Of a stretch of DNA of 64,000 nucleotides, positions 45,310-54,886 are shown piece after piece. The notes beneath the pieces were generated by a model. That model did no database searches and was not told where the DNA came from. It was given only the letters and a program-made list of their open reading frames with translations. Each line of letters begins with the position of its first letter. Position 1 is the first letter of the stretch. Both the position numbers and the translations under genes were made by a program. This DNA comes from Bacteroidaceae bacterium. Lineage in GTDB: Bacteria; Bacteroidota; Bacteroidia; Bacteroidales; Bacteroidaceae. The DNA lies in the NCBI GenBank assembly GCA_017536695.1, contig JAFXGX010000069.1, positions 44,981-108,980 of the forward strand, read 5' to 3'.

Positions 45310-47004
45310 ATGAAAAACATTGGAACACTATTACTTTTTCAGTTGCTGCTATTTGCAGCATTGCCGTGCTTTGCGCAGCAGAAGGCAAAGTTCCATATAG
45401 TGAGTTTTGCAGAGAACCCTCACGATATGTCGCCCAAGACACACGAGAAGCTTGATCCCGACGGGCATCCCTATGCCATAATAAAGGTCAAATCGAACAA
45501 TCCCGATGACGACCTCAGTGCCTACAGCTTTAACTTTGAGCACATCCCTCATTTGGTAGAGGCAAAGGATGGCGAGCTTTGGGTGTATGTGGGGCGCAAT
45601 GCCATGTACGTGAACATCAGCCGCGATGGTTACCACAGCATCAAACGCTATGACCTCGGGCTCACCATCCAACCCGGCAGGGCCTATGATATGCGCTTGA
45701 GTGCAGAGTCGCAAAAAATAATGAAACAGATGGTGCGGTTCAATATCTCTCCTGTTGAAGCAAAAGCCATTATAATGTACAAGAGTGACCGTCCCGGTGC
45801 AACAGAGCAACTTTTCGGTACAGCCGATGAGAATGGTGCAGTTGCAAAGAATCTGGAATTGGGCAAGTATAGCTACAAGATAATATCCGACAACTGCTAT
45901 CCCAGCGAGGGTGTCCTTATACTTGATAATGCCAATGCGACCCACACCGAGGATGTTGTTCTTCGTGCCAATTTCGCACGTGTCAGTCTTGTAGCAGGCA
46001 ACGGCGTCTCCATCTTCGTCGACGGTGACAATAAAGGTGTCGGTAGTTGGAACGGTATACTTAAGGAAGGTACCTATAGCATCGAATGCCGCAAGGCCGG
46101 TCATAAAAGTACAATTGAGACACTTAAAATAGAAGAAGGCAAAGATGTTACCCTTACGTTATCTAATCCTGAACCTATTACCGGTACCCTCTCAATTACC
46201 TCGACCCCATTGGATGCAGTCGTGACCATTGACGGTAAGGACTATGGTCTTACTCCACGTAATATAAATGACCTTATCATTGGCAATCACAAGGTAACGG
46301 TTTCCAAGGACGGGTATCTGTCTCAGGAGTTTGAAGTTGCAATTACAGAGAATGAGATCTTTGAGCGAAGCGTTGAACTTAAGCAAAAGCAACAGGACAC
46401 AGTTATTAAGGATCAGGCGGAATCAAATGCTGCTGTACGAAAAATAGGCACATTGCAGTCATCCGGAACAATCAATGGTCATGAATACGTAGACCTTGGT
46501 TTGCCCAGCGGTTTAAAGTGGGCCACCTGCAATGTAGGTGCAGTCAAACCAGAGGACTACGGCAACTACTACGCCTGGGGTGAAATTAAAACAAAAGAGC
46601 AATATACAGAACGTAATAATAAGACCAAAAGAAAAAAACTGGATGATATAAGCGGTAAATCTAGGTATGATGTTGCGTATGCTGATTGGGGTGCCTCATG
46701 GCATATGCCCACAAAAGCAGATTTTGAAGAATTGCTGAATAACTGTTCTTGTGAGTGGGCTGTATATAATGGCGTGTATGGTTGCTGTATAACCGGACGG
46801 AATGGTAATCGCTTGTTTTTACCTGCCGCCGGTTACCGTGCTGGTACGTCGCTCAACGACGCTAAGGCTGGAGGGCACTACTGGAGTTCTACGTCTTACG
46901 AGAGTGGTATTGGCAGCGCGTATAGCTTTAACTTTAGTAGTGAGGCTATACCAGGTGTGTTCCACCGCATGATTGCCCTATGTGTGCGCCCTGTTACGGA
47001 GTAA
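45310..47004 (+). CDS. PEGA/FISUMP exported protein
   Basis: 564 residues, signal peptide ALPCFAQ cut at residue 22-23. Residues 25-140 are a beta domain shared almost identically with the next gene. A PEGA domain lies at about 292-360 (ITSTPLDAVVTIDGKDYGLTP). The C-terminal FISUMP domain (about 388-564) contains YVDLGLPSGLKWATCNVG, YYAWGE, and ends CVRPVTE. PEGA domains bind cell-wall or surface partners; FISUMP folds like C-type lectins and is often displayed on the surface. The last ~55 codons are hypervariable compared with two paralogs downstream. Confidence 0.82.
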   Translation: MKNIGTLLLFQLLLFAALPCFAQQKAKFHIVSFAENPHDMSPKTHEKLDPDGHPYAIIKVKSNNPDDDLSAYSFNFEHIPHLVEAKDGELWVYVGRNAMYVNISRDGYHSIKRYDLGLTIQPGRAYDMRLSAESQKIMKQMVRFNISPVEAKAIIMYKSDRPGATEQLFGTADENGAVAKNLELGKYSYKIISDNCYPSEGVLILDNANATHTEDVVLRANFARVSLVAGNGVSIFVDGDNKGVGSWNGILKEGTYSIECRKAGHKSTIETLKIEEGKDVTLTLSNPEPITGTLSITSTPLDAVVTIDGKDYGLTPRNINDLIIGNHKVTVSKDGYLSQEFEVAITENEIFERSVELKQKQQDTVIKDQAESNAAVRKIGTLQSSGTINGHEYVDLGLPSGLKWATCNVGAVKPEDYGNYYAWGEIKTKEQYTERNNKTKRKKLDDISGKSRYDVAYADWGASWHMPTKADFEELLNNCSCEWAVYNGVYGCCITGRNGNRLFLPAAGYRAGTSLNDAKAGGHYWSSTSYESGIGSAYSFNFSSEAIPGVFHRMIALCVRPVTE

Positions 47005-47100
47005 AGTGGAGAAATAAGAAATGAGAAATAAAAAATGAGAAAGGAGAAAGCCGCGGTTTAGCGAGCAGTGGGAGTAAATGAAAAACAACAAAAAACAGAT
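47005..47100 (+). repeat. Purine-rich tract and shared cassette leader, copy 1
   Basis: GAGAAATAAGAAATGAGAAA-type repeats follow the stop, then GCGGTTTAGCGAGCAGTG and a leader into the next signal peptide. The same string lies at 51495-51610, so the leader travelled with duplicated cassettes. Confidence 0.65.
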
Positions 47101-48876
47101 ATGAAAAACATTAGAACACTATTAATGCTGTTGCTGCTTTTGCCGGCGTTGCCGGCTTTTGCGCAACAGAAGGCGAAGTTCCAAATTGTGAGTTTTGCAG
47201 AGAACCCTCACGATATGTCGCCCAAGACACACGAGAAGCTTGATCGCGACGGGCATCCCTATGCCATAATAAAGGTAAAGTCCAACAACCCCGATGACGA
47301 CCTCAGTGCCTACAGCTTTGACTTTGAGCACATCCCTCATTTGGTAGAGGCAAAGGATGGCGAGCTTTGGGTGTATGTGGGGCGCAATGCCATGTACGTG
47401 AACATCAGCCGCGATGGTTACCACAGCATCAAACGCTATGATCTCGGGCTCACCATCCAACCAGGCAGGGCCTACGATATGCGCTTGAGTGTGGAGGCTC
47501 CAAATGTGTTCCGCCAAATGTTGGAATTCAATGTGCAGCCGGCATCAGCCAAGGCTACAATCATGATAAATAGCCAGAAACAGGGTGCTCAAATGGAGAA
47601 CTTCGGTACTACAAGCGAATTGGGCTCTGTTGCCAGGAATATTGAACTTGGGGTCTACACATATACAGTAGTGGCCGACAAATATCACAATAGCGAAGGC
47701 CGCATAGTGTTGGATAAACGCAATGGTCATCATGTCGAGAAGGTAACTCTGCGTCCCAATTTCTCTCACATAACGTTCAAGGCCGGTGAAGGTACCGATA
47801 TTTATATAAATGATGAGAAAGTGGGTACCGGAACCTGGAACGGCGACCTAAAAGCCGGTGTCTACAGTGTGGAGTGCCGCAAGCCAAAGCACAAGAGTGT
47901 TGTTGAGATGATAAAGATTGAGGAGAACAATGACCGTGTCATTGAATTGCGTACTCCTGTTCCACAAACGGGTGTTCTTGCCGTAACATCCAATCCCCTT
48001 GGCGCAAAGATAAAAGTCGATGGCAAGGATTACGGTGTTACCCCCAAGAATATTGTCGACTTGCTCATTGGCAGTCATAAGGTAGAGATTTCGAAGAAGA
48101 ACTATAGTAGCGTGGTAACAACTGTTGAGATACGTGAGGATGAGACAACCGAGTGCGATACAAAACTCAACAAGGTTGCCAAGGTTACAATCAATTCAAG
48201 ACCCAAAGAGGCCCAACTGTATATCGATGGCAAGAAAATAGGTACAACTCCGCAAATTATGGAACTTGAGAGCGGCTATTATAATTTCCGCCTTACAAAG
48301 GAACGTTACCATGATTTTGAGAAGCGTGTACACGTGGATATATCAAAACCGGAACTGAAATTCTCGCTCAAACGGCAATTCCAGAAAAAGTCAGTAGGAT
48401 ACATTGAAGCTGCTGCACAAGTCGGTTCACTAATGGGTGTCGGTGCCAATGCAGGCGGTTATATCAAAGGTTTCAACATAGAGGGTTATTATATCTATGG
48501 TCTTAAGGAAGAGATTGTGTATGTTGATTACGCCAATGGATCTATCCCCGACAAGAATAGTCTTAATGCAATGTGTTTCGGAGGCAAGGTCGGTTATGGT
48601 TTTGTTCTTGGCACACGTTTCCGCCTTACCCCACAGGTAGGTGCAGGCGTTGTTTCCATATCAACCAATAATATTTCATCGAGTGCAGTGACTGCTTCTG
48701 CCGGTTTGCGTTGCGAGTGTGCTTTGCTGGGGAATCTTGGCCTGAGCGTTACTCCTGAGTACTCCTTTGCTGTCAGCAAGAATCGGGTGTTCAAGAAACT
48801 CGAGGCGGTTTCCCCCGGTATCAAGGGCTGGGGCGGAGGCTTTAATGCCCGTGTAGGTTTATATGTCTATTTCTAA
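47101..48876 (+). CDS. PEGA-repeat protein with C-terminal barrel-like domain
   Basis: 591 residues from the ATG at 47101 (an in-frame ATG 33 bases earlier lies in the duplicated leader). Signal peptide ends near A-F-A-Q. The first ~120 mature residues are nearly identical to the 45310 product. Two PEGA domains follow (TSNPLGAKIKVDGKDYGVTP, about 290; NSRPKEAQLYIDGKKIGTTP, about 362). In place of FISUMP the last ~160 residues form a glycine-rich beta domain (VGYIEAAAQVGSLMGVGANAGGYIKG... FNARVGLYVYF) that ends in an aromatic residue like an outer-membrane barrel. It is probably anchored in the outer membrane. Confidence 0.8.
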   Translation: MKNIRTLLMLLLLLPALPAFAQQKAKFQIVSFAENPHDMSPKTHEKLDRDGHPYAIIKVKSNNPDDDLSAYSFDFEHIPHLVEAKDGELWVYVGRNAMYVNISRDGYHSIKRYDLGLTIQPGRAYDMRLSVEAPNVFRQMLEFNVQPASAKATIMINSQKQGAQMENFGTTSELGSVARNIELGVYTYTVVADKYHNSEGRIVLDKRNGHHVEKVTLRPNFSHITFKAGEGTDIYINDEKVGTGTWNGDLKAGVYSVECRKPKHKSVVEMIKIEENNDRVIELRTPVPQTGVLAVTSNPLGAKIKVDGKDYGVTPKNIVDLLIGSHKVEISKKNYSSVVTTVEIREDETTECDTKLNKVAKVTINSRPKEAQLYIDGKKIGTTPQIMELESGYYNFRLTKERYHDFEKRVHVDISKPELKFSLKRQFQKKSVGYIEAAAQVGSLMGVGANAGGYIKGFNIEGYYIYGLKEEIVYVDYANGSIPDKNSLNAMCFGGKVGYGFVLGTRFRLTPQVGAGVVSISTNNISSSAVTASAGLRCECALLGNLGLSVTPEYSFAVSKNRVFKKLEAVSPGIKGWGGGFNARVGLYVYF

Positions 48877-48891
48877 AAGGATTTTGCAGTT

Positions 48892-51495
48892 ATGAATAAG
48901 TATAGATACATATTATATATTATTTGTGCATTATGCACATTGTCTTGTGTCGATGACAAGATGCCCAATGGCGGAACGTTTCTTGACAGGCCATATCATC
49001 TGTCGATAGGCAAGCATGCTCTATCTTTTGGCGCTTCGCAGAACTTGAGTGAGAATATTGTCATAAACTCAAATGATGTTTCCTGGGAGATAACAGGTGC
49101 TCCCGATTGGCTCACTTTGTCGGCAACAGACGGGACCGGTAATGCCGTTGTGACAGTAACGGCAAGTGAGAACAAAAGTATAGATAATCCTCGTGCAGCA
49201 CGGCTGAATATAACTTCTACTTCTCCAAAATACCAGTACAACAAGAGTATTGCTGTGTCGCAAGCTGCTATGGCAGTTGGCATAACAGTTGACAAGACTT
49301 CGCTTTCACTTGCACCACAGGCTGTAACCGAGAGTGTCGCAGTCAATTCCAATGTTGAGTGGGAGGCAACCTGTTCTTCTTCATGGATTACTCTGTCAAA
49401 AACCGGTGACACAGCATTGCAGATATCTGCAAGCGAGAACCGGACCGGTACAGCACGCACAGAAACCGTGAATCTGTGCCGTAAGGGTTTTACGGCTACG
49501 CTTGCCACAATAAGCGTTACACAGAGTGAGGGTGGTGTCACAGGAAGCACCGAGGAGTTGGCTTTCGGCATCGATGGCGGTACAAAGAGTGTGGAGATTG
49601 ATGCCGATGTCGCGTGGAATGCATCTTCTTCGGCATCGTGGCTTGCTGTAACGCCCGAAGAGGGTGCTGCAGGAAAGGCACAAATGAAAATCACGGCGCT
49701 TGCCAATAGTTCTGCAAACTCGCGTAACGGTTTTGCCTATGTAAAGATAGGCGATGTCAAAAAACTCTCGATACCGGTGTCGCAGGAGGGCATCTCCTTG
49801 GAAGTGAACGGTACATTGCAGAATTTTGCAGCAAGCGGCAGTGACAGCCAAAAACTGAGTGTTACTGCAAACAAGGAGTGGAAGGTACTCTCAAGCCCGG
49901 AATGGGTTACTGTTACCCCCGGTGAGGGCAGCAAAGGGACAACCGAAGTTGCCGTAAAGGCTGCCGAGAACCGTTCGTTGAATCCGCGCAGTGCCACTTT
50001 CCGCATAGGATTCGAGGGCTTGAACGTGTACAAGGATATCACCGTTGCACAGGAAGGCCTTGACTCGGAGTTCGGTGGCAGCACATTGGAGTTCCCTTGG
50101 GAAGCATCGCAGAAGGATATTGAAATTGTTGTCCCCGACAGTTGGAGCGCAATGGTATCGTCCGACTGGATTAGCCTGTCACAGTATTCGGGCAACGGTG
50201 GCGAAAAAGTAGATGTTATAGTGCAGACGAATGACAATGAGGATGCCCGTACAGGAACAGTAACATTTGTTACCGAGGGCAGGACATTCTCTTTCTCTGT
50301 GGTGCAGCAGGGGCAGTACCTGAAAATAAACTCCACAGCCGGTGAGGTAGCCGCCATGGGTGGCTCGGTGGAACTTAGCATAACAACCACTGTAGGTGCA
50401 AAGGACAGCATAGAGTATGAGGGCGCGGCAAACGGTTGGCTTGCTGTCTCAGACGACAGCAATGGCAAGTATACTCTCACAGCTGTCTACAACCCTTCTA
50501 TGAACCCACGCGTGGCGCAGTTTGTAATAAAACCCACAATGGATGCCACAAACAGCACCTGCACGCAAGGTGTCAGGTTCACTGTGACACAGAAAGGGCG
50601 CAACCTCATGGCAAGCACCGACAAGATAGAGATGTTCAAGAGTGGCGGTACATCGGCAACATACACCATTACAGCCGATGGCAAGTACAGCATATCAAAG
50701 CCCGATGCTGACAACTGGTACGTGCTGCAGCACGATGAAAAGGCGCAGAGTTTCACACTTTATCTGTCCGAAAACAGAACCGATGATACAAGAGAATCCC
50801 AGCTGACAATCTCGCTTCTGGAACTCCCGGAGGGTGAGGTTAAACAGGTGATTATTCCTGTTACCCAATATACCGGCGGTGTAAATATCGGTGTTGATGT
50901 TGATGGCTGGGATTATGACCAGGACTGGGTGGCCACCGGCACTCTCAATGGTTATGATTGGGTTGACCTGGCTCTTCCCAGCGGCCTTAAGTGGGCCACC
51001 TGCAATGTAGGTGCAAGCAACCCCGAGGACTACGGCAACTATTACGCCTGGGGCGAGACCTCCACCAAGAGCGATTACAGTTCAAGCACCAGCACCACCT
51101 ACGGCAAAGAGATGAGCGACATCGGCGGCAACGCCACCTATGACGTTGCCCGCAAGCAGTGGGGTAGCAGTTGGCGCCTGCCCACCATGGCAGAGTTTGA
51201 AGAACTGCTGGATAGTGACAACTGCACTTGGGAATGGACCACCCAAAGCGGAGTGAACGGATACAGGGTAACAAGCAAAATAAACGGAGCGAGCATCTTT
51301 CTGCCTGCTGCCGGTTATCGCAGCAGTACGTGGCGTTACAACGCTGGCTCTTACGGCTACTACTGGAGTTCTACGCCTCTCGGAAGCAATTCGTACCCGT
51401 ACCACGCGTACTACCTGACATTCCACGGTGGAAACCACAACACGGATTGGTTCGACCGTTTCTACGGGCGCAGTGTTCGTCCGGTTACAGAGTAG
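48892..51495 (+). CDS. BACON-repeat lipoprotein ending in a FISUMP domain
   Basis: 867 residues. Lipobox T-L-S-C (cysteine near residue 19) followed by V-D-D-K. About seven BACON modules run from 40 to 665, each with a W-L-T/W-I-T-L turn and an ENRS...R-x-A stretch, e.g. VEWEATCSSSWITLS and NKEWKVLSSPEWVTVTPGEG. BACON domains are linked to carbohydrate or mucin binding. The FISUMP domain covers 683-867. The FISUMP part is about 90% identical at DNA level to the next gene, except for the last 55 codons, which are hypervariable. Likely a long surface stalk with a lectin-like tip. Confidence 0.85.
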   Translation: MNKYRYILYIICALCTLSCVDDKMPNGGTFLDRPYHLSIGKHALSFGASQNLSENIVINSNDVSWEITGAPDWLTLSATDGTGNAVVTVTASENKSIDNPRAARLNITSTSPKYQYNKSIAVSQAAMAVGITVDKTSLSLAPQAVTESVAVNSNVEWEATCSSSWITLSKTGDTALQISASENRTGTARTETVNLCRKGFTATLATISVTQSEGGVTGSTEELAFGIDGGTKSVEIDADVAWNASSSASWLAVTPEEGAAGKAQMKITALANSSANSRNGFAYVKIGDVKKLSIPVSQEGISLEVNGTLQNFAASGSDSQKLSVTANKEWKVLSSPEWVTVTPGEGSKGTTEVAVKAAENRSLNPRSATFRIGFEGLNVYKDITVAQEGLDSEFGGSTLEFPWEASQKDIEIVVPDSWSAMVSSDWISLSQYSGNGGEKVDVIVQTNDNEDARTGTVTFVTEGRTFSFSVVQQGQYLKINSTAGEVAAMGGSVELSITTTVGAKDSIEYEGAANGWLAVSDDSNGKYTLTAVYNPSMNPRVAQFVIKPTMDATNSTCTQGVRFTVTQKGRNLMASTDKIEMFKSGGTSATYTITADGKYSISKPDADNWYVLQHDEKAQSFTLYLSENRTDDTRESQLTISLLELPEGEVKQVIIPVTQYTGGVNIGVDVDGWDYDQDWVATGTLNGYDWVDLALPSGLKWATCNVGASNPEDYGNYYAWGETSTKSDYSSSTSTTYGKEMSDIGGNATYDVARKQWGSSWRLPTMAEFEELLDSDNCTWEWTTQSGVNGYRVTSKINGASIFLPAAGYRSSTWRYNAGSYGYYWSSTPLGSNSYPYHAYYLTFHGGNHNTDWFDRFYGRSVRPVTE
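51316..51480 (+). other. Variable-repeat-like 3' segment of the BACON/FISUMP gene
   Basis: Compared codon by codon with 52781-52933, differences cluster in codon positions 1 and 2 (AGC/TAC, AGT/GAT, TGG/TCG, CGT/CTT, TAC/GAC, TTC/TAC, CGC/TAC) while the third base is mostly kept. Flanking codons (GCTGGC, TACTGGAGTTCTACG) are identical. This is how adenine-directed retroelement mutagenesis looks. Confidence 0.55.
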
Positions 51496-51610
<115 letters not shown>

Positions 51611-52948
51611 ATGAAAAACATTGGAACACTATTAATGCTGTTGCTTTTTGCTTTGACAGCGTGTACAAATGAAGAGGAATTCTCATTGCCTCAGCCCGGT
51701 GGCAATGAGAGCGGCACAACCACCTGCCGCATGATATTTTATGGTGATGTCGCAGGTTACGGCGGTGCAACCCGCGCCGGCGGGCATGAGTGGAAAGAGG
51801 GCGACAGGCTCTATATCCGCTTCCTTGGCGGCAGCAGTACTATTACCGGCTGTGCCGAGTATTCTGCTACCGGCAGCTGGAATTTGAGCTACAGCGGAAC
51901 GTTTGCAGAGGGCACAGACCAAAAATGCGAGGTCTATTACTTTGAGAACGCAACGCACAAAAGCAACACACAAGTGGAACTCACCGCCCATAGTGCCGTG
52001 TATGAGTGCACCGCCGGTTCGTACAGTTTCAATGGTGAGGATATGGGCATCTCAGCACAACTATCGCCAAAAACCGGCAGGGTACGTTTCGTGTCCGATA
52101 GCGAGCGCTCATTTACACTTAGTGGAATATCCTGTTATACATCGTTCAACTTGAGCAACAAAACATTCACCTCTTCATCGTCTGCACTTGAACTATCGAC
52201 TGCACAGCAGGGTGCAGAATATTCCACCGGGTATGTCTATGGCTTTTATACCGATGAGAATACACGGGAAATAAAGTTGACAACCGATGATGCACGTTAT
52301 GCGCGAACATTCCCATTATCGATGCTGCAGGCCGGCAAGAGCGGTTATATAACAGCACCGACAACTGAAAACAATGAGGGGTGGGGGGTAACTCCTTTTA
52401 CCGGCACTCTCAACGGCTATGCATGGGTTGACTTGGAGCTGCCCAGCGGTTTAAAGTGGGCGACATGCAATGTAGGTGCAAGCAGCCCCGAGGACTACGG
52501 CAACTATTACGCCTGGGGCGAGACCTCCACCAAGAGCGACTACAGTTCAAGCACCAGCAGCACCTACGACAAAGAGATGAGCGACATCGGCGGCAACGCC
52601 ACCTATGATGTTGCCCGCAAACTTTGGGGCAGCAGCTGGCGCTTGCCCACCATGGCAGAATTTGATGAACTGATGGATAGTGACAACTGCATCTGGGAAT
52701 GGACCACCCAAAGCGGAGTAAACGGCTACAAGGTAACCAGCAAAATAAACGGTGCGAGCATCTTTCTGCCTGCCGCAGGTGGGCGCTACGATACGTCGCT
52801 TGAATACGCTGGCTCTAACGGCGACTACTGGAGTTCTACGCCTGGCATTACAATCGACGCGTGCGTCCTGAGCTTCCATAGTGAATACCACAACAGTTTT
52901 TGGGGCTACCGTTACTACGGGTACAGTGTTCGCCCGGTATGTGAATAA
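51611..52948 (+). CDS. Fimbrillin-like lipoprotein ending in a FISUMP domain
   Basis: 445 residues, lipobox L-T-A-C (cysteine near 18) followed by T-N-E-E-E, an acidic surface-export-like start. Residues 35-255 form a beta-sandwich with the ATRAG and LSPKTGRVRF features seen in Bacteroidales fimbrillin-like (FimA/Mfa-type) proteins. The FISUMP domain occupies 263-445 and is nearly identical in its conserved half to the 48892 product but ends in a different variable segment (52781-52933). The signal peptide DNA matches those of the genes at 45310 and 47101. Likely a surface adhesin or pilus-associated protein. Confidence 0.8.
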   Translation: MKNIGTLLMLLLFALTACTNEEEFSLPQPGGNESGTTTCRMIFYGDVAGYGGATRAGGHEWKEGDRLYIRFLGGSSTITGCAEYSATGSWNLSYSGTFAEGTDQKCEVYYFENATHKSNTQVELTAHSAVYECTAGSYSFNGEDMGISAQLSPKTGRVRFVSDSERSFTLSGISCYTSFNLSNKTFTSSSSALELSTAQQGAEYSTGYVYGFYTDENTREIKLTTDDARYARTFPLSMLQAGKSGYITAPTTENNEGWGVTPFTGTLNGYAWVDLELPSGLKWATCNVGASSPEDYGNYYAWGETSTKSDYSSSTSSTYDKEMSDIGGNATYDVARKLWGSSWRLPTMAEFDELMDSDNCIWEWTTQSGVNGYKVTSKINGASIFLPAAGGRYDTSLEYAGSNGDYWSSTPGITIDACVLSFHSEYHNSFWGYRYYGYSVRPVCE

Positions 52949-52982
52949 TTGCTTGAAATACAAACAATAAATATAAAATATT

Positions 52983-53498
52983 ATGTGTTGGAGAAGACAA
53001 AATCCTAATAGTCAGGAGTGTATCAACAGGAATGTTGATTACCTGAACGAACAGCAGCGTCACGAGACCTCGCACCAGAACAGCCGCATGATGTGGATTC
53101 TTACAGTACAAGGTATCCTTTTTGCGGCGTTGACCCAGCTGGATATAATAAAGGAGAATGAAAAGATGTGCGAGGTTGTCCTTTTCATTGTGCTCACAGC
53201 CGGTGTGTTGTTGTCTGTGTCGGGTATATATTCAATATCGGTAAGTGAATTGTCGGTGGGGCGAGTTCTTGATACTTGGGATGTGTACAACAGAAGACGC
53301 AAAAAACCAAGTGTGATAGCCCACTGGGTAATTACAGCCCCCGATCAGGTATTGAACAGCAGGGCACGTTTTCTTATGTTCTATTCATTTGCTCCGCTTG
53401 TGATGTGTGTTGCTTGGGCAGTTCTAATAGTTGCGTATCTATATTTTGCCTGTGAGGGAGATGCTGTTGCGAATTGTTGTAACGGTGTATTTTTTTAA
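52983..53498 (+). CDS. Small membrane protein of the envelope locus
   Basis: 171 residues, no signal peptide. The first 40 residues are polar and cytoplasm-like; hydrophobic segments lie at about 40-55, 67-88 and 130-155, so two to three membrane helices. The tail has a cysteine pair (ANCCNGVFF). I do not recognise the family. It sits 34 bases after a FISUMP gene and 11 before the GH13 gene, so it is almost certainly co-transcribed and may be an inner-membrane partner of the locus. Confidence 0.65.
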   Translation: MCWRRQNPNSQECINRNVDYLNEQQRHETSHQNSRMMWILTVQGILFAALTQLDIIKENEKMCEVVLFIVLTAGVLLSVSGIYSISVSELSVGRVLDTWDVYNRRRKKPSVIAHWVITAPDQVLNSRARFLMFYSFAPLVMCVAWAVLIVAYLYFACEGDAVANCCNGVFF

Positions 53499-53509
53499 CG
53501 TTTATTGCT

Positions 53510-54874
53510 ATGTTGATTGTATTTATTTTTATAGTTATACTTACTTTAGTGCTTGTTTCCAAAGAGTTAATATGCCGTTATTATAAATGCAAGATAAATG
53601 ACGACAAACTTAAGGAGATTGAGGCAAAAGTTGGTGATTTGGAGTTTGATGTATGCGATAATGGTTTGCAATGTTGTTGCAGCCATTGCATTTGTTATTG
53701 CTGCTGCAAACATGGTACTCCGGGAGGCAAATGTTGCAAGCGTCCGAATGCTTGCGGTAACAGCTTGCCGCCGGCTTCTCCAAAAATGTCAATCTATCAT
53801 ATTATGATTGACCGTTTCAACGGTGGGTGGGTCACTCCTCCGGCGCAGCCTGCCGATGTAAATGCTCATATTGGCGGCACAATAAAAGGCATAACTGCAA
53901 AGTTGGATTACATTGCAGCACTGGGATTCAATACAATAATGCTTACCCCGGTATACGAGGGCAAGGCTTACCATGGTTATCACATTACCGATTATGACAA
54001 GGTAGACCCTTTGTTCGGAGATTGGAATGATTTTGACAATCTTGTAAAAGAGGTGCATAAAAGAGGTATGAAGATAATATGTGACTTTGTGCCTAACCAC
54101 TGTCACATTGATAATAAGATTTTCAAGAACTGTCAGTTGTCGAAAGGTTCTCATCATCCCTGGTTCTTGTACGACAAGGCGAAGAAGGATTATGTAACAT
54201 TCCTCGGATGCCCCGATTTGCCAAAGTTTGACCTTTATAATAGGGCGGCAGCCGATTTTATGATTAACGTGGCAAAGATACTTGCACTGAAGAATATTGA
54301 CGGAATACGCATTGACCATGCTATTGGTGTGCCTTTTGATTTCTTACGCGAACTCAGGTGCGAGGTCAAAAGAGTGAACCCTGGTGTTTTTGTTTTTGGC
54401 GAGGTGCTGTTGCCTCCGTCTAAATATGCTTCACAATTGGAGTTTGCAAGCGAATGTCGTCGCAGGGAGTTTATCTCCGGGACTCTTTCGCAGGAGACTG
54501 TGCAAACCGACTATGCAGGAGTGCTTGACGGTGTCCTTGACTTCGTTTATAGCGGGATACTTATAGATGAGATAAGAGGCGGCAGGCGCTTGCTGGGTAA
54601 CATAAGGCTCAAGCAAAGGCTGGAACAGCATTTTGCGGCATATACATGCGGCTTCAGGCCAATAATCTTTCTAGACAATCATGACCTTGACCGCTTCATG
54701 TTCCATTGCAACGGAGATAAGAGCCTTCTTGATGAAACGTTGTTGCTGACAAAATCATTGGGCTATGATTACTGCGTTTATTATGGAACAGAACAGTATA
54801 TGGCAAATTCTACAACAATATTCGGGCGTGCCTATGGCGACCTTGATGTCCGCAGGCCAATGGACTGGAGATAA
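53510..54874 (+). CDS. Membrane-tethered GH13 enzyme with a cysteine-rich linker
   Basis: 454 residues. An N-terminal membrane helix (1-19) is followed by a linker with 12 cysteines within residues 49-82, including two CCC triplets. The GH13 barrel starts at 94 (YHIMIDRFNGG). Catalytic residues are intact by position: nucleophile D269 in GIRIDH, acid/base E298 in VFGEV, and D392 in LDNHD. The usual C-terminal beta domain is missing; the protein ends right after the barrel (DVRRPMDWR). Alpha-glucan hydrolase or transglycosylase activity is likely. A GH13 beside a caspase and a sigma factor is unusual. Confidence 0.82.
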   Translation: MLIVFIFIVILTLVLVSKELICRYYKCKINDDKLKEIEAKVGDLEFDVCDNGLQCCCSHCICYCCCKHGTPGGKCCKRPNACGNSLPPASPKMSIYHIMIDRFNGGWVTPPAQPADVNAHIGGTIKGITAKLDYIAALGFNTIMLTPVYEGKAYHGYHITDYDKVDPLFGDWNDFDNLVKEVHKRGMKIICDFVPNHCHIDNKIFKNCQLSKGSHHPWFLYDKAKKDYVTFLGCPDLPKFDLYNRAAADFMINVAKILALKNIDGIRIDHAIGVPFDFLRELRCEVKRVNPGVFVFGEVLLPPSKYASQLEFASECRRREFISGTLSQETVQTDYAGVLDGVLDFVYSGILIDEIRGGRRLLGNIRLKQRLEQHFAAYTCGFRPIIFLDNHDLDRFMFHCNGDKSLLDETLLLTKSLGYDYCVYYGTEQYMANSTTIFGRAYGDLDVRRPMDWR

Positions 54875-54886
54875 TATAAGGATATT

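Noticed and set aside
45349..46104. Long antisense frame (251 residues) under the PEGA/FISUMP gene
   Set aside because: It mirrors the coding strand of a clearly real gene and recurs under the paralog at 47122-47517, as expected of a shadow.
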